Source: Dyella mobilis
Lineage (GTDB): Bacteria; Pseudomonadota; Gammaproteobacteria; Xanthomonadales; Rhodanobacteraceae
NCBI RefSeq assembly: GCF_016904945.1
Contig: NZ_JADIKF010000036.1
Coordinates: 134,505 to 198,504 of the forward strand
Length of the DNA stretch: 64,000 nucleotides
Direction of reading: 5' to 3'
Shown here: positions 42,556-52,196 of the stretch, piece by piece
Layout of the letters: every line of letters begins with the position of its first letter
Numbering within the stretch: position 1 is the first letter of the stretch
Translations under genes and position numbers: made by a program
The notes under the pieces: model-generated
What the model was told of the DNA's origin: nothing
The model's database searches: none
The model's input: the letters and a program-made list of their open reading frames with translations, nothing else

Positions 42556-45396
42556 TTACTGCCTGCTCGAGCGCGAGTGCGTTCGATTCAGAGGGGTTTC
42601 GCGGTTATCCGCGAGTATGTGGACCGTCGCATCGCACTCGCCATTCTTCTCTCCGCCCATTCCTGCGAGCAATCTCTCTGCCTCTGTGCGGAGGCGGTCG
42701 GCTGCAGATCGATCCCCCAACAAAGCTTCCGTGCCAGCAAGGTCGGCATCGATGTGCGCGATGAGCGAAGCCGGCTTCGGCGCAATCAGATTGGCCGCCG
42801 TGAGCGCGCTTTTAAATTCCCGCTTTGCTTCCGTGCTGCGACCGACCAACCCGAGCGTTTCACCGTACAGAACACGCGCCCTGATTGCGTTTTCCGAGCT
42901 TTGCTCCGCAAGTGCGTCATACATCGCGACAGCTTCGCCAGCGAAGGTGACGGCGCGTTCGCGGGCGCCGCGTGCTGCGGCAATCTCGGCCTCGACGGTA
43001 AGCGCGAAGGCGATATCCGGATGCGCCTCACGATGGTTTCGCCTTGATTCCGCAAGTGCCTGATTGGCAGCCAGTTCGGCATCGCCGATGCGCCCGCGCG
43101 CCACGAGAATTTCCGCCAAGCTCGCGCTATCGAGGCTTTGACCGTTATCGCCATAGTCCTCGCCAAGGAGACGCTGCTTCTGGTTGATGGCATCGCGGAG
43201 GTCTGTTTCCGCATCGGGGTAAGAACCCTCGCTAAAGCGGACATGCGCCAGATGGCCGAGTGTTATGGCTTCGCCGAGCGACGGCGTCGCTGCGAGCTTT
43301 CTATCCATTTCCAGTGATTTTTCATAGAACGCGCCTGCCTCCGCGAATTTGCCTTCGCGCACGAGGATATTCGCAAGATTGTTGAGGTCGCCGGCGACGT
43401 GGGCATTGGGGCCTGTGTATGCGCTTTCGTCGATGTCGAGGGCGGAACGCATGAGCACTTCGCTCTCGGCATAGCGGCCGAGTGGAAGCAGTGCCGTTGT
43501 AAGGAGCGTCATTGCATCAGCGACTTGCGGGTGCCCGGCACCAAATAGAGCGCGTTTGCGCGCGAGCGCTTCCCGCAGCAATGGCTCGGCCTGGCCGGGG
43601 TGGCCGGCGTCCATCCATATCCAGCCAAGGTTCGTTATGGCTTCGGTCAGCGCGTCACTGTCATCCGGAAGGATGCGATGCGCGAGCGCGACAGAAGTCG
43701 TGCCAATATCGATGGCCTTTTTTGACTCGCCCAGGCGCTCATCAAGGCCGGCAAGCCATGCAAGAGCCTGCACTTCTTCAGGCGAATTGCGGTTTGGCCC
43801 CGATTGAAACGCTTCGATGGCGTTCTGCAAACGCAATCTGCCGCTGCGAACGTGACCAAGCTCATCGGCTTCTTCCGCGAGCAGATATTCGACGTGCAAG
43901 GTGCGCCTGTCGGTAGCTCCAAACTGGGTTTGCGCCAGTGACGCCGCCTCTTCGAGCGGTTGTTGTGCACGATCCGCGTGACCACTGCGGCGCTCGAGGT
44001 CACCGATCAACGCGAGAATTTCAACGTGAAGCGCGGGTTGTTTTGCGAAATCTCGATCAGCGCGATCCCGGCCTTGCGCCAGCAGGACCTCCGCACTGGC
44101 TTCTTCTCCACGCGACACATTGTCGAACAGGCCCTCCATGAATGATTTGAGCGCATCCTCGCGCTGCACCTCACTTTTGGCCGCGAGTGCTTGCGCCTGT
44201 GCATCCTTGGCGGCATGGCGTGCCAAATGTGATTCGTATAAGCCGGCTGCTGTTGTGCCGGCGAGCAGCACTACCGCGACCATACTGGCCGAGACAGCCA
44301 GAGCATGCCGTTTTGTGAAAGTGAGCGTGCGATACGCAAAGGTATCCGCCCGGGCATGCAGCGGTTTGCCATCGAGGTAGCGCTCGACATCCTCACGCAG
44401 CGCTGCTGCGCTCGCATAGCGACGAATAGGGTCCGGCCGTATCGCTTCGTGCACGATCGCGTGGAGGTCGACACCCAGGCGTTGCCGCAACTGTCCATCG
44501 TCGAACACCGACGTCGCCGCACCGACGTATTGATCAAGCCTGCGTGGCTGGAGACCGGATAGAAGTTCCGCCAGCAAAACACCGAGTGCGTATACATCTA
44601 CCGAGGTTGTCGTAGCGTCGCCGATAATTTGCTCCGGCGCCGCATATGCGCGCGTCAGGCGGCGTGCTTCAGTGCGTGTCTGCGCACCCTCACCGTCGCC
44701 GACGAGGAGCTTGGCGATGCCGAAATCGACGAGCTTTACGCAGCCATCCTCGTCAATGAGCACGTTGCTTGGCTTGAGATCGCGATGCACGATCAAGCTG
44801 CGATGTGCGTGCTCGACGGCCTTGGACACGTCTATAAACAGCGCAAGGCGTCCTCGCACGTCGATACCGTACTTCTCGCAATGTTGGACAAGGTTGCCGC
44901 CCGCAACAAATTCCAGTGCCAGAAACGGCGTGCCGGTCGGCGAGAACCCCGCGTCGAGCAATTGGGAAATGTGTGGATGCTGAAGTCGCACGAGAATGCT
45001 CTGTTCATGAAGAAAGCGCCGACGCTCTTCGACATCGTGAACATCGATACGTAACAGTTTGATGGCGACCTTCTGGGGGCCGCCCGGCAGTTCACGCTCC
45101 GCCTCGAATACGCTGGCCATGCCGCCGGCCCCCACGAACCGAAGCAGGCGGTAACCTGGAATGGTAGGCAGCTTATCGGCCGCGCGGCGGTCCGGCGTCG
45201 ACATCCATTGCGACATGCCGCGCTCAAGAGCCTCCGCTACGGGCACGTGATTTAGGGCCTGCGTAACGAGTACCCGGAGTGCCGCGTCTTCGCAGTTTCG
45301 ACGCAACCAATCGGCCTGCTCGGTAGCGGGCAACTCCAATAGACGGTCGAGCAGCGGCTCGGCCTCGTGCCATCGTTGGATAAAATCGACGCTCAT
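42556..45396 (-). CDS. Transmembrane Ser/Thr protein kinase with TPR sensor part
   Basis: 946 residues. A leading region (1-75) precedes a Hanks-type kinase (about 80-350): FVGAGGMASVFEAERE (P-loop), VAIKLLRI, IVHRDLKPSNVLID (catalytic loop), VKLVDFGIAKLL (DFG) and YAAPEQIIGD. A membrane helix (HALAVSASMVAVVLLAGTTAAGLY) near residue 370 leads to a periplasmic TPR array rich in tetratricopeptide-like helices through residue about 900 (e.g. ALAWLAGLDERLGESKKAI, LNNLANILVREGKFAEAGAFYEKSLEM). ECF sigma factor next to it and the same strand: a sigma/kinase pair. Confidence 0.93.
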   Translation of the reverse strand: MSVDFIQRWHEAEPLLDRLLELPATEQADWLRRNCEDAALRVLVTQALNHVPVAEALERGMSQWMSTPDRRAADKLPTIPGYRLLRFVGAGGMASVFEAERELPGGPQKVAIKLLRIDVHDVEERRRFLHEQSILVRLQHPHISQLLDAGFSPTGTPFLALEFVAGGNLVQHCEKYGIDVRGRLALFIDVSKAVEHAHRSLIVHRDLKPSNVLIDEDGCVKLVDFGIAKLLVGDGEGAQTRTEARRLTRAYAAPEQIIGDATTTSVDVYALGVLLAELLSGLQPRRLDQYVGAATSVFDDGQLRQRLGVDLHAIVHEAIRPDPIRRYASAAALREDVERYLDGKPLHARADTFAYRTLTFTKRHALAVSASMVAVVLLAGTTAAGLYESHLARHAAKDAQAQALAAKSEVQREDALKSFMEGLFDNVSRGEEASAEVLLAQGRDRADRDFAKQPALHVEILALIGDLERRSGHADRAQQPLEEAASLAQTQFGATDRRTLHVEYLLAEEADELGHVRSGRLRLQNAIEAFQSGPNRNSPEEVQALAWLAGLDERLGESKKAIDIGTTSVALAHRILPDDSDALTEAITNLGWIWMDAGHPGQAEPLLREALARKRALFGAGHPQVADAMTLLTTALLPLGRYAESEVLMRSALDIDESAYTGPNAHVAGDLNNLANILVREGKFAEAGAFYEKSLEMDRKLAATPSLGEAITLGHLAHVRFSEGSYPDAETDLRDAINQKQRLLGEDYGDNGQSLDSASLAEILVARGRIGDAELAANQALAESRRNHREAHPDIAFALTVEAEIAAARGARERAVTFAGEAVAMYDALAEQSSENAIRARVLYGETLGLVGRSTEAKREFKSALTAANLIAPKPASLIAHIDADLAGTEALLGDRSAADRLRTEAERLLAGMGGEKNGECDATVHILADNRETPLNRTHSRSSRQ

Positions 45397-45459
45397 CGGC
45401 AGCTTGGGGTCGGTTACGTGACTATATAGCGCAGTCGCGTGGCTATTACCGACATGACC

Positions 45460-45996
45460 TCACGTTTCCGGAGCCAGGCAGGCTGCCAGAAACGTGCGCG
45501 CCTTCAACCAGTCACGTTCGACAGTGCGTGCATTGACGCCGATGGTGTCGGCAATTTCCGGGCTCGAAAGCTCGGCGAACAATCGCAGCTCGGCAACTCG
45601 AGCAAGGCGCTCGTCCAACGCCGCGAGCTTTGTCAAAGCCTCGTCGAGCGCCAACACGTCAATGATGTTCGATTGCGCCACTCCCTCCGTCATCGCGGGC
45701 GCCTGGCGTTTCTGGGCCATCTTCCGCCTTGCACGGTCGATCAGGAGATGACGCATCGTGCGGCTCATGTACGCATACAGGTGTGCTTGATCCGCGAAGG
45801 CGATACCGCTGCCGTCGAGCAGCTTCAGGCAGGCCTCGTTGACCAACGCGGTCGTCTGGAGCGTATGTGCGGCTTCGTACGACCGTTGCCGGTGCGCAAG
45901 CTGCCGCAGCGTGGCATAGACCTGCGGGATCAACGCATCCAGTGCTACCGGATCGCCATCCGCAAGAATTTCGCTCATTCGAGGCTTGGTGGTCAT
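45460..45996 (-). CDS. ECF-type sigma-70 factor (kinase-linked)
   Basis: 178 residues from ATG 45996. Region 2: ALIPQVYATLRQLAHRQRSYEAAHTLQTTALVNEACLKLL and AYMSRTMRHLLIDRARRKMAQKR. Region 4: DEALTKLAALDERLARVAELRLFAELSSPEIADTIGVNARTVERDWLKARTFL. This is the ECF group found beside Ser/Thr kinases and TPR proteins in Acidobacteria and Xanthomonadales. It ends 63 bases before the kinase start, on the same strand. There is no anti-sigma gene, so the kinase may control it. Confidence 0.9.
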   Translation of the reverse strand: MTTKPRMSEILADGDPVALDALIPQVYATLRQLAHRQRSYEAAHTLQTTALVNEACLKLLDGSGIAFADQAHLYAYMSRTMRHLLIDRARRKMAQKRQAPAMTEGVAQSNIIDVLALDEALTKLAALDERLARVAELRLFAELSSPEIADTIGVNARTVERDWLKARTFLAACLAPET

Positions 45997-46143
45997 GGAC
46001 GCGATAGGCCTGTTGCCAGGAAATGGTCCGACCGTGTCGGAAGAGGCGAGCCATTTGCGCTGTAAGGAGGGATGGCGCCATTCCAGGCGACCGCAAGTTG
46101 TTGACGCGCCATCGCCCATCTCCTCAAAACAAGGATTGAAGTC

Positions 46144-47169
46144 ATGTCAAGCCATCACTCTTCACGCAGCCGGCTCATCGTGGCGGCTGGTCTGTTCACC
46201 CTGGTCGTTGCCGGGTCCGGCAGCGTTGCGGCCAGCCCCGGGACCGATGCAACCCCCTCCGCACTCACCCCGATAGCGGCTGCCTGCGCCAACGCCCATG
46301 CCCGCATACAGGGTATCACCGCGACGACTCCCTGCCGGCATGGTATACCCGCCGCGAATTTAGCGAGTGGCCCGGGGACTTACAGCTATCAGACGATCGA
46401 CTACCCCGGCGCCTCGCAGACGACCTTTTGGGGAATCAACGATCTGGACGAACTGAGTGGGCAATACTCGGTGGGCAGTGGCGTAGCCCACGCCATGGTT
46501 TATCGCCATGGACGCTTTGAGCCGCTGGATCCCTCGGTACTGGGCACCTATTTCAGCGCTTCCGGAGGGCCCACCGACCTCGGCACGACGTTTGGTGGCT
46601 ATGCCGATGAAACGGGGCTGCAGCACGGCTTCCAGATTCAGCACGGACAGTTCTCCACCGTCGACTTTCCGGGTCACCTCAACTCGAACGTGGATCAAGT
46701 CAACCTGTTCGGAGCGATAGCCGGCGTGTACTGGGATGCCGACGGAGCCTTCCACGGCGTACTTCGTGAGGGAACGGGCCACGACACACCCATCGACGTA
46801 GCCGGCGCGCGCGAAACCTATCCCCTTGGCATCAACGACGAAGGCGAGATGGTCGGCTATTGGGATACGAATCCAGCCCAGACACACGGCTTCTATCGCA
46901 GTGCAGATGGGCAGTTCTCGACCATTGACGTGCCGGGCGCTGCAGCCACGGTCATCTTCGAGATCAACGATGCAGGGCAGGCCGTTGGCTATTACATAGA
47001 CGCTTCCGGTAATACCCACGGTTTCATTGAAGCGCGAGGGCAATTTCAGAGCCTGGACATGCCCGGAGCGGCAGCAACCCTTGCGACTGCCATCAACAAT
47101 CTCGGCGTGATCGCAGGGGAGTATTTTGACAATGCCGGCATGAGCCATGGGTTCGTTGCCACGCCCTAG
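46144..47169 (+). CDS. Secreted HAF-repeat protein, second
   Basis: 341 residues with signal peptide ending near SGSVAASPG. The body has four or five repeats of the type INDxGxxVGYYxDxxGxxHGF: FWGINDLDELSGQYS, PLGINDEGEMVGYW, FEINDAGQAVGYYID, AINNLGVIAGEYFD. It is divergent from the sigma/kinase genes and similar in family to the protein at 40683. It may be a target of that sigma factor, by position only. Confidence 0.85.
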   Translation: MSSHHSSRSRLIVAAGLFTLVVAGSGSVAASPGTDATPSALTPIAAACANAHARIQGITATTPCRHGIPAANLASGPGTYSYQTIDYPGASQTTFWGINDLDELSGQYSVGSGVAHAMVYRHGRFEPLDPSVLGTYFSASGGPTDLGTTFGGYADETGLQHGFQIQHGQFSTVDFPGHLNSNVDQVNLFGAIAGVYWDADGAFHGVLREGTGHDTPIDVAGARETYPLGINDEGEMVGYWDTNPAQTHGFYRSADGQFSTIDVPGAAATVIFEINDAGQAVGYYIDASGNTHGFIEARGQFQSLDMPGAAATLATAINNLGVIAGEYFDNAGMSHGFVATP

Positions 47170-47195
47170 CTCATCCCGTCTTGAAATCAACTCAT

Positions 47196-47232
47196 GCATC
47201 TACCTCCTGCAAAGACAGGGGGAGGTAGATGC
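47196..47232. repeat. Inverted repeat between convergent genes
   Basis: Arms GCATCTACCTCC and GGAGGTAGATGC (12 bp, perfect) with a 13-base loop; no T-run follows. A transcription end point without a T-run is possible. Confidence 0.6.
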
Positions 47233-47452
47233 GATTGCCTCGTGGCGCAGGCGTCGCAGGGAAGCCGCGGCATCCGTCCGGCGGGCATGGGATCAGGCTA
47301 CTAGCCCCACCGAACCCACCGCCTGATTGGCTACGTGTTTCCGGCGCAGGTCAGGAAGGCCACGCGGATCACTTCGCGCACCGGGGGCGGCGATGGTTGC
47401 AGACCGGTTTGGTTAGCTCTCGTTGCAAACAGGGCGCAGCTCAATGCGAGGT

Positions 47453-48259
47453 TTAGACCAGCACTACATTCACGCCAGCGTCGCGCAGGGCATCGACCAT
47501 GTCGGACGGAGCGCTGTGATCGGTGATGACTTTGTGCAGGCCATGCACAGGTGTAATGACGGACAAACTGCGTTGGCCTAGCTTGCTGGCATCGAACACT
47601 GCAATCGTCTCGCGAGATACGCGAATCATCAACGCATTGAGCGACGCTTCCAAGGGTTCGGGGGTGGTGACGCCAACTGCTGGATCGATACCGTCCACAC
47701 CGAGGAATAGCCGGTCGGCGTAGATGCGAGAGAGAATTTGTTCGGCATCCGGACCAACCAGCGAATAAGACGAATGCCGCAGTAGGCCGCCCAGCATCAC
47801 CACGCGGATATTGGGTAGTCCGGAAAGTTCCATGGCTATATTCAGTGCATTGGTCACCACGGTCAGCGATTCAAACCTCATTTGCCGAATCTGCCGGGCA
47901 ATCTCCACGGTCGTAGAGCCGGAATCGAGAATGATGGTCTCGCCATTCTGGATGATCCTGGCTGCGGCTTGACCAATGTGCAGCTTTTGCGAATGTGAGC
48001 GGTGTTCTTTAATGTTTAGCGGAATATCGTTGACGGCTGTCTGCATGATGGGCAACGCGCCGCCATGCGAACGCGCGATCATGGCATTGCGCGACAACGA
48101 CTCCAGATCGTTGCGTATGGTGACAGCCGAAGCGCCGAAAAGATGGGCCAGTTCTTCAACGGTGGCCCTGCCATGACGCTCAATGTATTCAACGATCAGG
48201 CGTCGACGCTCCTCCACGAGAAGGCGTTGGGGAGGAGCCGTTGTGTGGTCTTCACTCAT
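47453..48259 (-). CDS. DeoR/AgaR-type transcriptional repressor
   Basis: 268 residues. N-terminal HTH: LVEERRRLIVEYIERHGRATVEELAHLFGASAVTIRNDLESLSRNAMIARSHGGAL. C-terminal sugar-phosphate-binding DeoR domain: ARIIQNGETIILDSGSTTVEIARQI, LTVVTNALNIAMELS, VVMLGGLLRHSSYSLVGP, FLGVDGID and ETIAVFDASKLGQRSL. GAGG precedes the start by seven bases. It is divergent from the TonB receptor and probably represses it. Inducer unknown. Confidence 0.93.
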   Translation of the reverse strand: MSEDHTTAPPQRLLVEERRRLIVEYIERHGRATVEELAHLFGASAVTIRNDLESLSRNAMIARSHGGALPIMQTAVNDIPLNIKEHRSHSQKLHIGQAAARIIQNGETIILDSGSTTVEIARQIRQMRFESLTVVTNALNIAMELSGLPNIRVVMLGGLLRHSSYSLVGPDAEQILSRIYADRLFLGVDGIDPAVGVTTPEPLEASLNALMIRVSRETIAVFDASKLGQRSLSVITPVHGLHKVITDHSAPSDMVDALRDAGVNVVLV

Positions 48260-49161
48260 GGGTAGGCCTCAAGACTCTGGCGGAATGTGTGATGGCACGT
48301 GCTGCATTGCACCGTGTATCTGCCAGGACCAGGCCCCGGATCGACCAACGGCCACGTATCGGGCGCACCGAGAGTTGCCTGCTCCGTCGCTCACGAATCG
48401 CCTCGCCTATAGCGTGGGCATTTCTCGCACATCTGCGCAGCGGGATAAAAAACCGCAATAGCGGCGCTGGCGCATCAGAAGAAGAGCGTGTCGTTGCGAG
48501 GGCAGAGCAGGTTGTTTCTCTGATCAGACGCACCTGAATAGCCCCGCAGATTTGTGCAGTGCGGAAAATTGGGCGTGCCTTAAACCCTTTCGAAAAATTC
48601 ATATTGAAAGCACTTGAAAGTTTCATTTATTTATTATTATTGTAATACCATAGACCAAGACAAGCGTCTTCTATCGTTTTCTTTCTTAATGCTGACACCT
48701 GTTTCCACCACTGCGTCCTCTAAGGAGCCTGATCTGCTCTGTAGCTCATCGACCTTTGCCGCGCTCATCTGGGCAAAGGGTATGTCGTGCGCAGAGTGAG
48801 TTATCGAACGGGGATTTGATAACGGGTCTTTGGCATCTCTGGATGAAAAAGGAGCCGTGGATGCGTGTTGCTTCGTTATCTGTCGTAGTGCAGCTGCACC
48901 TTGAATCAAGAGATGAAGTGCGAAGGAAGTGAGCGGCTTGAAGCGTTGCTTGGAAAGCGTACGCGCGGGAGGAAGGAGCCAACACGATGAACCATGTCGT
49001 GAGGCGCGCTCAAAAAAATGAATGGGTCTCGTTGAAAAGATGGGCATGCGCCCATTGGCGCAGGTGGGAATGTTTATGCACTTCCAGTGCGATACGTGTA
49101 GCTGAATACGTGAGGCAACTAATTGAGGCGATAAAGCCAAAAGAAAAGGGGAGATAGCGTT
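48260..49161. promoter_or_regulatory. Long regulatory region upstream of the TonB receptor
   Basis: About 900 bases with no convincing gene. From 48570 to 48660 it is AT-rich with several GAAAG/CTTTC elements (see 48586-48625). It contains the divergent promoters of the DeoR gene and the receptor. Its length suggests a long leader for the receptor. Confidence 0.5.
48586..48625. promoter_or_regulatory. Clustered CTTTC/GAAAG motifs, possible DeoR operators
   Basis: Within 40 bases there are CTTTCGAAA, GAAAG and GAAAGTTTC. DeoR/AgaR-family repressors often bind repeated CTTTC-type sites. The motif is short, so this is an inference from arrangement and position next to the DeoR gene. Confidence 0.4.
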
Positions 49162-52086
49162 ATGCAAGCGAGTGTGAACCGTTGTCCGGCTCGTTGGAAT
49201 GCCCGTCAATGTGAACGTGGAAGAGATTTCGCCATACGACGCACAGCCTTGTCGATCGCACTAGGTCTGAGCTTTTTGATGCCGCTTGAAGCTGTGTCGG
49301 CCCAGTCCGTCCAGGCTGCCAACGCAGGCACGCAAGGTGCGGCCGCCGGCACAACCGGTGCACCGGCTGCTCAATCGAAGAATGCTTCTGAGGCACCTAA
49401 AAATTCCTCCAATGGCGGGAAAAAAAACGCAAATAGCAAAGGCAATCCGACCGAGCTTAGTGCGGTAACTGTCACCGGAATCTTAGGAAGCATCGACAGA
49501 ACCATCGATGTAAAGCGCGAGGAGACGGCGATCGTCGACGCCATCTCCGCCGAAGATGTCGGCAAATTTCCCGACACAAACCTCGCGGAGTCCTTGCAGC
49601 ACATAACCGGTGTTGAAATCACTCGCGATAACAACGGCGAGGGGCAGTACGTCACCGTACGCGGCTTACCTACGGATTTCACCTTGGCGACGTTCAACGG
49701 CTTGTCCGCGACAAGTGTCGATCTTGGCGTACGCACATTCGACTATAACCTCGTATCGCCAGACTTCGTTTCCACACTCAAAGTCTACAAGACGTCTCGC
49801 GCCGATCTTGATGAAGGCGGCATTGGCGCCAATGTCGACATGGAAACTGTCACGCCATTTGGTATTGGCAAAGAAAGCGCCACTATCACCGCCAAGGGGC
49901 AGGGGTCGCCAGGTGAGCCAGACAATCGCTATTACCCCAACCTTACAGGTCTTTTCAGCGATGTGTTCGATGGCGGAAAGTTTGGCGCAACGTTCGGTTT
50001 CGATTGGAATAAGCGCGCCTTTTTGAATCAGTCGTCAGATCCGTCGCCTTTTTACGGCGTCACCCTCAACGGCAAGGGACCTTATTACGCATATTCCGAA
50101 ACCGGCTACAGCAACATGGAGTCGAAAGTCGATACGAGGACGGTATATACATCGTTGCAATGGAAGCCGCTCGATTCCACCACTGCCACGTTGACCGGTT
50201 TCTACGCGCATAGAGACAGTTTCTACGTAACCGCCGACAATGGCGTGGTTCCCCTTGAACCGTTTGGTGCGCCTTCCTACAACGGCCCAGGCGCGAGTTA
50301 TGCGGTCGATCAGAACGGAGTGCTCAGTCGACTCTCTGTGCCTGTCGTTGCCTACACGTTCTACAACACGTATTCCGACGATCGCGCAACCATGAAGAAC
50401 CTCAGGTTGAACGTCGACACCAATGTCGGGAGCTGGGAGTTCAGCGAAACGGCTCAATACAGCAAGTCAGGCGATACGCTGGAATGGATGCGACCGTTGT
50501 TGATCAACTCTACGGTTGGCGGCCAGACCCCAACGACGGGATCTCCCGTCTATGGCGGTTACCAAATCTATCCTGGGGCGCCAATCCAAGGTTACGTCTT
50601 GGATCCCTCATTCAATGTCTCCGATCCCTCGCAGTGGGCCAACCAGCAATTCAAGGATGTCACTGAAACCGGCAACGACACCATCAAGTCATTGCAGTTC
50701 GACGTTACCCGTTATTTCGACGATGGCATTCTCGATTCAATCAAGTTCGGCGCCAAGGCTTATGATCGCCCGCGCTCTTACGATTATAACTACTGGACTT
50801 ACGCTTTTCAGCCGGGCCAAACGAGCGATTCGCTCGCTACGGCGGTGCAATCCCCATCCTGGGCCACGAATGTCCTGAGCGGCTACAGCGGGCCGGGCAC
50901 GCGACCGTCGCAACTGTTTTTCATCAATCCGAACCTGTGGCTCAATCAATATTTCGGCGGCTCGCTAAACAATTTTAGAAGCAATCCGCAGACTGTTTAT
51001 TACAACAATCCCGGAAATAACTGGGACATGGTCGAGCGCGGTCGCGACGCCTATGCCATGGCGAATTTCAAATTCGACGGAAGCGTACCCATCTCCGGGA
51101 ATGTCGGCTTGCGCTACGTCAATACCTTCGAGGAGTTTCTCTACGACTCCTACAATATCGCCGACATCACTTTTCCTTCGTGCCACATTGGCATAGCGGG
51201 CTGCGAAGGCGCCATCTTTCCACCCATAAGCCGGCAGGATACGCGCGGTGCAAGCCACGTGTTGTTGCCGAGTTTGAACGCGTCCGCCGACCTGACGGAC
51301 AACATGGTCTTACGGTTTGGTGCCAGTAAGACCATTTCACTTCCCACGATCGATAGCATGGTTCCCGTGCCAACCATTACCGTCGATTCCTTCCAGATTG
51401 CCGAGGGCAACGCCAACCTCAAGCCGTTCTCGTCGATCAATTACGACTTGTCGTGGGAGTGGTATTTCCGCCCATCATCGGTCCTTTCCTTGGCCGGTTA
51501 TGACAAGCAGATTCATGGGTTCATCCAACAAGGATCAACGACGCAGAATATCGGCGGTTACACCTTCTACGTCACCTATCCGGTGAATGCCAGTGACGGA
51601 TATGTGCGTGGGTTGGAGGCCGATTACAAACAGGCGCTGGATTTCCTGCCGTCATTCTGGTCCGGGCTTGGGTTTGAAATTAACGGGACGATTTCAGATG
51701 GCCAAACGGACGCCGCACCTCAATACAACGTCATAGCCACGCAATTTCCTGGCTTGAGCAAAAAAATATTCAATGCCACGGTGTTCTACGAAAAATACGG
51801 GTTCAGCGGCATGATGACGCTGAATCATCGCAGCCAGTATGTTTTCGATCCCAACTTGTGGGGCTACAACACAACCGAACAGATCGCCAACGGGCGCAAT
51901 CAGGTGGATATGCACCTGCAATACGCCTTTACTCCGCACCTGACGGTGTTCGTCGATAGCAAGAATTTGCTCAACACCCCCATTGTGTATAGCGAAAAAC
52001 TCAGGAACGGACCTTCGACTGAGTATCCAGGGGAGTGGCTGCTCAATGGCCGTACCGTGATGTTGGGAGCCACGCTGAAGTTCTGA
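49162..52086 (+). CDS. TonB-dependent receptor (Xanthomonas/Caulobacter type)
   Basis: 974 residues with GGGGAG upstream of the ATG. Long signal (ALSIALGLSFLMPLEAVSA), an Ala/Gly/Asn/Lys-rich linker (residues about 45-95), then the plug: IVDAISAEDVGKFPDTNLAESLQHITGVEITRDNNGEGQYVTVRGL. The 22-strand barrel runs to the C-terminal GRTVMLGATLKF. Such receptors take up large glycans or iron complexes; the surrounding carbohydrate genes and DeoR regulator suggest a sugar. Ligand unknown. Confidence 0.95.
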   Translation: MQASVNRCPARWNARQCERGRDFAIRRTALSIALGLSFLMPLEAVSAQSVQAANAGTQGAAAGTTGAPAAQSKNASEAPKNSSNGGKKNANSKGNPTELSAVTVTGILGSIDRTIDVKREETAIVDAISAEDVGKFPDTNLAESLQHITGVEITRDNNGEGQYVTVRGLPTDFTLATFNGLSATSVDLGVRTFDYNLVSPDFVSTLKVYKTSRADLDEGGIGANVDMETVTPFGIGKESATITAKGQGSPGEPDNRYYPNLTGLFSDVFDGGKFGATFGFDWNKRAFLNQSSDPSPFYGVTLNGKGPYYAYSETGYSNMESKVDTRTVYTSLQWKPLDSTTATLTGFYAHRDSFYVTADNGVVPLEPFGAPSYNGPGASYAVDQNGVLSRLSVPVVAYTFYNTYSDDRATMKNLRLNVDTNVGSWEFSETAQYSKSGDTLEWMRPLLINSTVGGQTPTTGSPVYGGYQIYPGAPIQGYVLDPSFNVSDPSQWANQQFKDVTETGNDTIKSLQFDVTRYFDDGILDSIKFGAKAYDRPRSYDYNYWTYAFQPGQTSDSLATAVQSPSWATNVLSGYSGPGTRPSQLFFINPNLWLNQYFGGSLNNFRSNPQTVYYNNPGNNWDMVERGRDAYAMANFKFDGSVPISGNVGLRYVNTFEEFLYDSYNIADITFPSCHIGIAGCEGAIFPPISRQDTRGASHVLLPSLNASADLTDNMVLRFGASKTISLPTIDSMVPVPTITVDSFQIAEGNANLKPFSSINYDLSWEWYFRPSSVLSLAGYDKQIHGFIQQGSTTQNIGGYTFYVTYPVNASDGYVRGLEADYKQALDFLPSFWSGLGFEINGTISDGQTDAAPQYNVIATQFPGLSKKIFNATVFYEKYGFSGMMTLNHRSQYVFDPNLWGYNTTEQIANGRNQVDMHLQYAFTPHLTVFVDSKNLLNTPIVYSEKLRNGPSTEYPGEWLLNGRTVMLGATLKF

Positions 52087-52196
52087 CCTTGTGTTCCGAG
52101 GTCGTTGGCTGGCGGTAGCAGGAAGAGCCGGGGAGGCGGATTCGTTGCCTAGGCATCCCGCTATCGCCATTTCATCAACGTAACTGGAGTACGCAA

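Noticed and set aside
46360..47199. Minus-strand frame opposite the second HAF gene
   Set aside because: Mirrors the repeats of a real gene.
48637..49209. 190-codon minus-strand frame upstream of the TonB receptor
   Set aside because: It lies across the regulatory region into the receptor gene and has no domain or start signal.
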